From the NCBI RefSeq assembly GCF_000746205.1, contig NZ_JQKV01000006.1:62001-126000 (forward strand): DNA of 64,000 nucleotides, read 5' to 3'. This document shows positions 60,694-64,000 of the stretch, piece by piece. Position numbers and translations under genes: made by a program. Position 1 is the stretch's first letter, and each line of letters begins with the position of its first letter. Source of the stretch: Halorubrum sp. BV1 (GTDB lineage Archaea > Halobacteriota > Halobacteria > Halobacteriales > Haloferacaceae). The notes under the pieces are model-generated. The model searched no databases and was not told where the DNA came from. It saw only the letters and a program-made list of their open reading frames with translations.

Positions 60694-62076
60694 TCAAAAG
60701 TCACCTTTGAGTTCGACGTCCGTTGCGTAGTACCGGTACCAGCCGTACGCCGCGATCATGACGCCGACGCCGACGCCGATCGACGCCGGCCGCATGAACG
60801 CGATGAGCGCGAAGCTCGCGAGCGCTCCGAGTCCGGCGACGGCGAACCCGGCCGGACAGCGGAACGACGGGTCGTACCATGACGGGCTCTCCCGCCGGAG
60901 CTGTATCAGCCCGACGCAGATCAGCCCGTACATCACCAGATGGAGGAAGGAGGCGACCTCCGCGAGCAGTTCCACCTGCCCCGTCGCCGCTAGGACGACG
61001 ATCGGGCCGCCGGCGAGCCCGAGCGCGACGTGCGGCGTGCCGTATCGGAGGTTGAGCCGGCTCGCACTCTCCGGGACGATCCCGTCGCGGCTCACCGCGT
61101 ACACCGCGCGGGAGGCGCTGAGGATCGAGGCGTTCGCGCTGGAGAACGTCGCCAACAGCCCGGCCACGACGATCGCGAGCGCCCCGGGAAACCCGACGAA
61201 CGAGCGGGCGACCTCGACCATCGCGGTCTCGCCGAACTCGCCGAGGCGGGCGCTGCCGAACGCGCTCGTGGCGACGAATATGGTCACGACGTAGAAGACG
61301 CCGACGAGGAGAACGGACCCGACCATCGCCAGCGGCAGGTTCCGACTCGGCTCCGTGATGTCGCCCGCGACGGTCGCGACCTGCGCGAACCCGAGGTACG
61401 ACGTGAAGACGAGCGCCGCCGTCTGGAGCACCGGAAGCAGGCCGCCGGGCGGGAAGAAGCGCTCCGGCACGCGCTCTGCCCCGAACACGCCGAGCGCGTC
61501 GAGGGACCCGTAGCTCAAGAAGATCGTGAGAATGACCAGAAGCGAGATCACGATCGCGTTCTGGAGCGCGGCGGTGTTCTCGGTCCCGAAGAGACTCAAG
61601 ACCGTGAGCCCGACGCCGAAGGCAACGCCGAGGGGGATCGCGGGATCGATCGGGAGCGCGATCCCCGCTTCGAGGAACACCTGTCCGGCGTAGCTCCCGA
61701 GCCCGACGAGGTAGAACGCGGAGGCGAACACGAGCCCGAGCCAGAGCCCGACGCCGACGACCGCCCCGGGCGCGGTTCCGAGCCCGCGGGAGATGAAGAA
61801 GTATCCGCCGCCGCTTCTCGGCATCGCCGTGGCGAGTTCCGACGCCGGTAACGCCACGAGCAGCGCGACGACCGCGCCGATCGCGAAGGAGAGCGCGGCC
61901 GCGGGTCCGGCGTTCTCGGCCGCGAGCCCCGGAAACACGAAGATTCCCGCGCCGATCATCGTCCCGACGCCGATCGCGAGCCCGCCGACGAGGCCGATCG
62001 TCCGTTCGAGTTCGCCCTCTCCGGTGTCGGCGTCGATCACGTCGGTGAACGCCTCCGGCGCGTCGGATCCACCCAT
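60694..62076 (-). CDS. APC-family amino acid/polyamine permease
   Basis: A 460-residue membrane protein with about 12 hydrophobic helices. The first helix has the APC signature IGVGTMIGAGIFVFPG. A long cytoplasmic C-terminal Usp domain is not fused, being encoded separately by the next gene. A further upstream frame extension is antisense to hisB; ATG 62076 is used. The substrate class is amino acids or related amines. Stop and next start are one base apart, indicating coupled translation. Confidence 0.88.
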   Translation of the reverse strand: MGGSDAPEAFTDVIDADTGEGELERTIGLVGGLAIGVGTMIGAGIFVFPGLAAENAGPAAALSFAIGAVVALLVALPASELATAMPRSGGGYFFISRGLGTAPGAVVGVGLWLGLVFASAFYLVGLGSYAGQVFLEAGIALPIDPAIPLGVAFGVGLTVLSLFGTENTAALQNAIVISLLVILTIFLSYGSLDALGVFGAERVPERFFPPGGLLPVLQTAALVFTSYLGFAQVATVAGDITEPSRNLPLAMVGSVLLVGVFYVVTIFVATSAFGSARLGEFGETAMVEVARSFVGFPGALAIVVAGLLATFSSANASILSASRAVYAVSRDGIVPESASRLNLRYGTPHVALGLAGGPIVVLAATGQVELLAEVASFLHLVMYGLICVGLIQLRRESPSWYDPSFRCPAGFAVAGLGALASFALIAFMRPASIGVGVGVMIAAYGWYRYYATDVELKGDF

Positions 62077-62202
62077 GCGATCCGAGACAACTCTCGACAC
62101 CGTGATATATCCACCGTCGATCGCCTCGTCTGCGGCCCGATCGCCCCCGAGAAACGCCTCGCCACCCGCAATCCCCTTAACAGTCCCCGCCGACGGTCGG
62201 GT

Positions 62203-62799
62203 ATGAGCGATCACGACCGCGTCGCGGCGGTCTCCCGTGAGACGGCCGAGACGACGATAGACCTCACCCTCGCTATCGACGGCGACGGCGACAGCGAGGT
62301 CTCGACCGGGATCGGATTTTACGACCACATGCTCGAATCGTTCGCGAAACACGGCCTGTTCGATCTGACCGTCTCCTGTGACGGCGACCTCGACATCGAC
62401 GACCACCACACCGTCGAAGACGTGGCTATCTGTCTTGGCGAGGCGTTCGACGAGGCGCTCGGCGACAAGCGCGGCATTCGGCGGTACGCGGACCGCCGGG
62501 TCCCGCTCGACGAGGCGGTCGCGAGCGTCGTCGTCGACGTGGCCGGTCGCCCGTACTACGACTTCTCGGGCGAGTTCTCACAGGCGCAGATAGGCGAGTT
62601 CACGAGCGTCATGGCCGACCACGTCGCGCTCTCTCTGGCGCACAACGCCGGGCTCACGCTCCACGCCGAGATCGAGCGCGGCGACAACGCCCACCACGAA
62701 GTCGAGGCGCTATTCAAGGCGTTGGCGCGCGCGCTCGACGACGCCACGCGGCTCGACGAGCGCCGGAGCGACACGCCGAGCACGAAAGGCGAACTGTAG
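62203..62799 (+). CDS. hisB: Imidazoleglycerol-phosphate dehydratase
   Basis: A 198-residue histidine-biosynthesis enzyme. Its two metal sites lie in FYDHMLESFAKH and DIDDHHTVEDVAI, and a second set in the C-terminal half (AEIERGDNAHHEVEALFK). It is the single-function archaeal form, without a phosphatase domain. A CCTTAAC element about 30 bp upstream of the ATG is the likely TATA box. It is divergent from the permease gene. Confidence 0.95.
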   Translation: MSDHDRVAAVSRETAETTIDLTLAIDGDGDSEVSTGIGFYDHMLESFAKHGLFDLTVSCDGDLDIDDHHTVEDVAICLGEAFDEALGDKRGIRRYADRRVPLDEAVASVVVDVAGRPYYDFSGEFSQAQIGEFTSVMADHVALSLAHNAGLTLHAEIERGDNAHHEVEALFKALARALDDATRLDERRSDTPSTKGEL

Positions 62800-62820
62800 G
62801 CGATACTCCGACACCCCCGC

Positions 62821-63078
62821 TCACCCCCAGTGCCAGAAGGAGTTCCTGTCCTCCTCGACGGGATCGGTCCGATCGCGGAGATCGGCCACGTCCGCGGCGG
62901 TCGGCTCGCGGTCGTCCGGGAGGCGCTCCATGCAATCGAAACAGAGGAAGAACTCGGAGCCGTCGGTGAGTTCGAGGGTGAGTCCCTGCGTCGACTCGAA
63001 CGCGAAGTTCCACAGGTCACCGATACCGCCGGCGATCCTGACGGACCGCTCGCAGACGTCACAGGACTCCGAGGCCAT
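62821..63078 (-). CDS. Small zinc-ribbon protein
   Basis: An 85-residue acidic protein with Cys pairs CDVC (residues 6-9) and CFDC about 40 residues later, a wide zinc-ribbon spacing, and a central GDLWNFAFESTQGL segment. The ATG at 63078 is used; an upstream in-frame start would add 14 residues without acidic bias. It resembles small haloarchaeal DUF7562-like proteins, which I recall but cannot confirm. It is convergent with hisB. Confidence 0.7.
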   Translation of the reverse strand: MASESCDVCERSVRIAGGIGDLWNFAFESTQGLTLELTDGSEFFLCFDCMERLPDDREPTAADVADLRDRTDPVEEDRNSFWHWG

Positions 63079-63228
63079 GCCCCGGATAGCGGCTCCGGCC
63101 GGTAATGGGTATCGCTGCACGGCGAGACGAGCGTGCGGCTCGCGTCGTATCAGCGTTCGAAGTGAATTTTGCGAGGGAAGAGCGCTCCGAGAGCGTCTTC
63201 CGCATCACGGGGTGTGGACCCCGGCGAT

Positions 63229-63290
63229 GCGGGGGGAGGGATTTGAACCACGGTCGCGCCAGAGGCGCTCCCTGATTCAAATCCTCCCCC
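63229..63290. repeat. Truncated and inverted copies of the tRNA-Leu 3' end, possible attachment-site scar
   Basis: A 25-bp near-copy (63229-63253) of the 3' end of the downstream tRNA-Leu gene, with one mismatch and one missing base, lies 93 bp to its left. An inverted third copy of the T-arm and acceptor part (63274-63290) follows within 21 bp. No integrase or D-arm is present, so this is not a second tRNA gene but a probable recombination remnant. Confidence 0.6.
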
Positions 63291-63321
63291 ATCGTGCATT
63301 CGCGCGTTGTGGCGCGCTCAT

Positions 63322-63404
63322 GCGAGGGGAGGGATTTGAACCCACGGACCTCTACAGGAGCGGATCTTGAGTCCGCCGCCGTTTCCGGGCTTGGCTACCC
63401 TCGC
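63322..63404 (-). tRNA. tRNA-Leu (anticodon CAA)
   Basis: An 83-nt tRNA without an intron. The 7-bp acceptor stem pairs GCGAGGG with CCCTCGC. The anticodon stem GCGGA/TCCGC encloses a loop with CAA, reading UUG leucine codons. A variable arm and a T arm with loop TTCAAAT are present; the T stem has a U-U mismatch. CCA is not encoded. The AT-containing CTTTATCT (plus strand 63433-63440) is about 30 bp upstream on the minus strand and may be its TATA box. Confidence 0.92.
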
Positions 63405-63434
63405 ACGCGGCCGGTCCTACTCCGGCGGTGCCCT

Positions 63435-64000
63435 TTATCTCGTCGGTTCCGCACCAACCAGCGTCGCCCGGAAGCCGCCCGAGGCCGACTCGCCGATATC
63501 TAGGTCCCACCCGTGCGCGGTCGCGACGCGCTCGACTATCGTCAGCCCGATACCAGTGCCGCCGTCGTTCGAGACGCCGAACTCGGTCAGCTCCCCGCTA
63601 TCGTCGACCGCGTCGAGCCCCGGGCCGTCGTCGGCGACGTAGATCCCGCGGTCGTCGACCCCGACGCGGACCGTCGGCGCGTCGCCGGCGTGGTCGATCG
63701 CGTTCCCGATCAGGTTCCCGACCGCCCGCCTGAGCAGGGCTTCGTCGCCGCGGACCGGCCGGGCGTCCTCGACGACCAGCTCGGCGGCCGCCGCGGGCTC
63801 GCCGAAGTCGCCGGACTTCCAGCAGTCGACCGCGAGCTCGCCGAGGTCGACCGGTCCGGCGTCGATGCGTATCGCCTCGGGGTCGCGAGCCATGACGAGC
63901 GCGTCGTCGATCAGCGACTCGATCCGGTCGAGCGCCTCGTCAGCCGGATCGAGCTGATCGAGGTCGCCCGTCTCCCGCGCCAGATCGAGGTACCCCTGCG
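63435..64000 (-). CDS. Histidine kinase, C-terminal part (N-terminus beyond window)
   Basis: The end of a sensor histidine kinase; the frame is open to the right edge and continues past it, giving at least 188 residues. The N-box is NLIGNAIDH, the G1 box is VADDGPGL and the G2 box is GGTGIGLTIV. Upstream lies the end of a HisKA helix pair with GYLDLARETG and LDRIESLIDDALVMAR, as in haloarchaeal kinases. The sensor part is not visible. The gene ends 31 bp before the tRNA-Leu gene, on the same strand. Confidence 0.88.
   Translation of the reverse strand, partial: QGYLDLARETGDLDQLDPADEALDRIESLIDDALVMARDPEAIRIDAGPVDLGELAVDCWKSGDFGEPAAAAELVVEDARPVRGDEALLRRAVGNLIGNAIDHAGDAPTVRVGVDDRGIYVADDGPGLDAVDDSGELTEFGVSNDGGTGIGLTIVERVATAHGWDLDIGESASGGFRATLVGAEPTR

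Noticed and set aside
63229..63290. A second tRNA gene
   Set aside because: The segment has T-arm-like sequence in both directions but no D arm, anticodon arm or complete acceptor stem.
1..64000. CRISPR array, insertion sequence or integrase
   Set aside because: The tandem repeats have no spacers, and no transposase or recombinase frame is visible in any phase.

Overview
The window reads as a chromosomal segment of a halophilic archaeon (Halobacteria; a Halorubrum-like genus is a guess, not shown by the sequence). The evidence is the very high GC, the strongly acidic proteins with Asp/Glu-rich linkers, archaeal information-processing genes (PriL, Hef, the L1-L10-L12 stalk operon, a Tfx-type regulator) and haloarchaeal signatures such as a bacterial-type NAD-dependent DNA ligase, a PccB-PccX-PccA carboxylase, CrtY plus Brp/Blh retinal synthesis, and TATA boxes about 25-30 bp upstream of leaderless start codons. 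It looks like ordinary chromosome: no insertion sequence, integrase, rRNA or CRISPR array is visible. One tRNA gene lies at the right end.

Layout. 0-12 kb: a cut-off RecJ/DHH phosphoesterase, metY-metX (methionine), a small conserved protein, Hef helicase-nuclease, an MBL hydrolase, a Tfx regulator, TRAM and SWIM zinc proteins, a glutaredoxin and ligA. 12-20 kb: an ABC exporter, the propionyl/acetyl-CoA carboxylase genes (minus strand) and the rpl1-rpl10-rpl12 operon with a structured leader. 20-38 kb: small membrane and zinc-ribbon proteins, priL, an amphi-Trp/YegP protein, upp, thrC, serA, a CNNM/CorC-type protein, a zinc-finger/RecA-remnant protein, a HEAT protein, ThpR, uvrC and a soluble chemotaxis-type transducer. 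37-49 kb: a redox and molybdo/tungstopterin district with a P450, mobA, formate dehydrogenase alpha, a glutathione-independent-type formaldehyde dehydrogenase, a CobW GTPase, YqeC and an aldehyde-ferredoxin-oxidoreductase-like protein. 49-64 kb: serB, crtY-blh, a YkgJ-type protein, a probable thiamine ABC importer, hisA, an APC permease with its stress protein, hisB, tRNA-Leu(CAA) and a cut-off histidine kinase.

How the genes fit together. Several amino-acid routes are represented by scattered single genes (metX/metY, thrC, serA/serB, hisA/hisB). The most suggestive functional cluster is 37.5-48.8 kb. A P450 (a possible source of formaldehyde by demethylation), a formaldehyde dehydrogenase and a formate dehydrogenase could form a formaldehyde-to-CO2 route. 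MobA, YqeC and a CobW GTPase could service the pterin enzymes. Next to YqeC is an AOR homologue that keeps recognisable pterin-site motifs but has lost all four cysteine ligands of its [4Fe-4S] cluster. This is the strongest candidate for something undescribed.

A second recurring theme is short tandem duplication (11-41 bp units, 2-4 copies). Several arrays copy the last codons and stop codon of a gene (fdhA, the transducer, the AOR-like gene) or abut a promoter (hisA). Others lie in coding sequence and create acidic or His-rich linkers (uvrC, cobW, the HEAT protein). The tRNA-Leu gene has a truncated near-copy of its 3' end 93 bp away, which looks like an old attachment-site scar.
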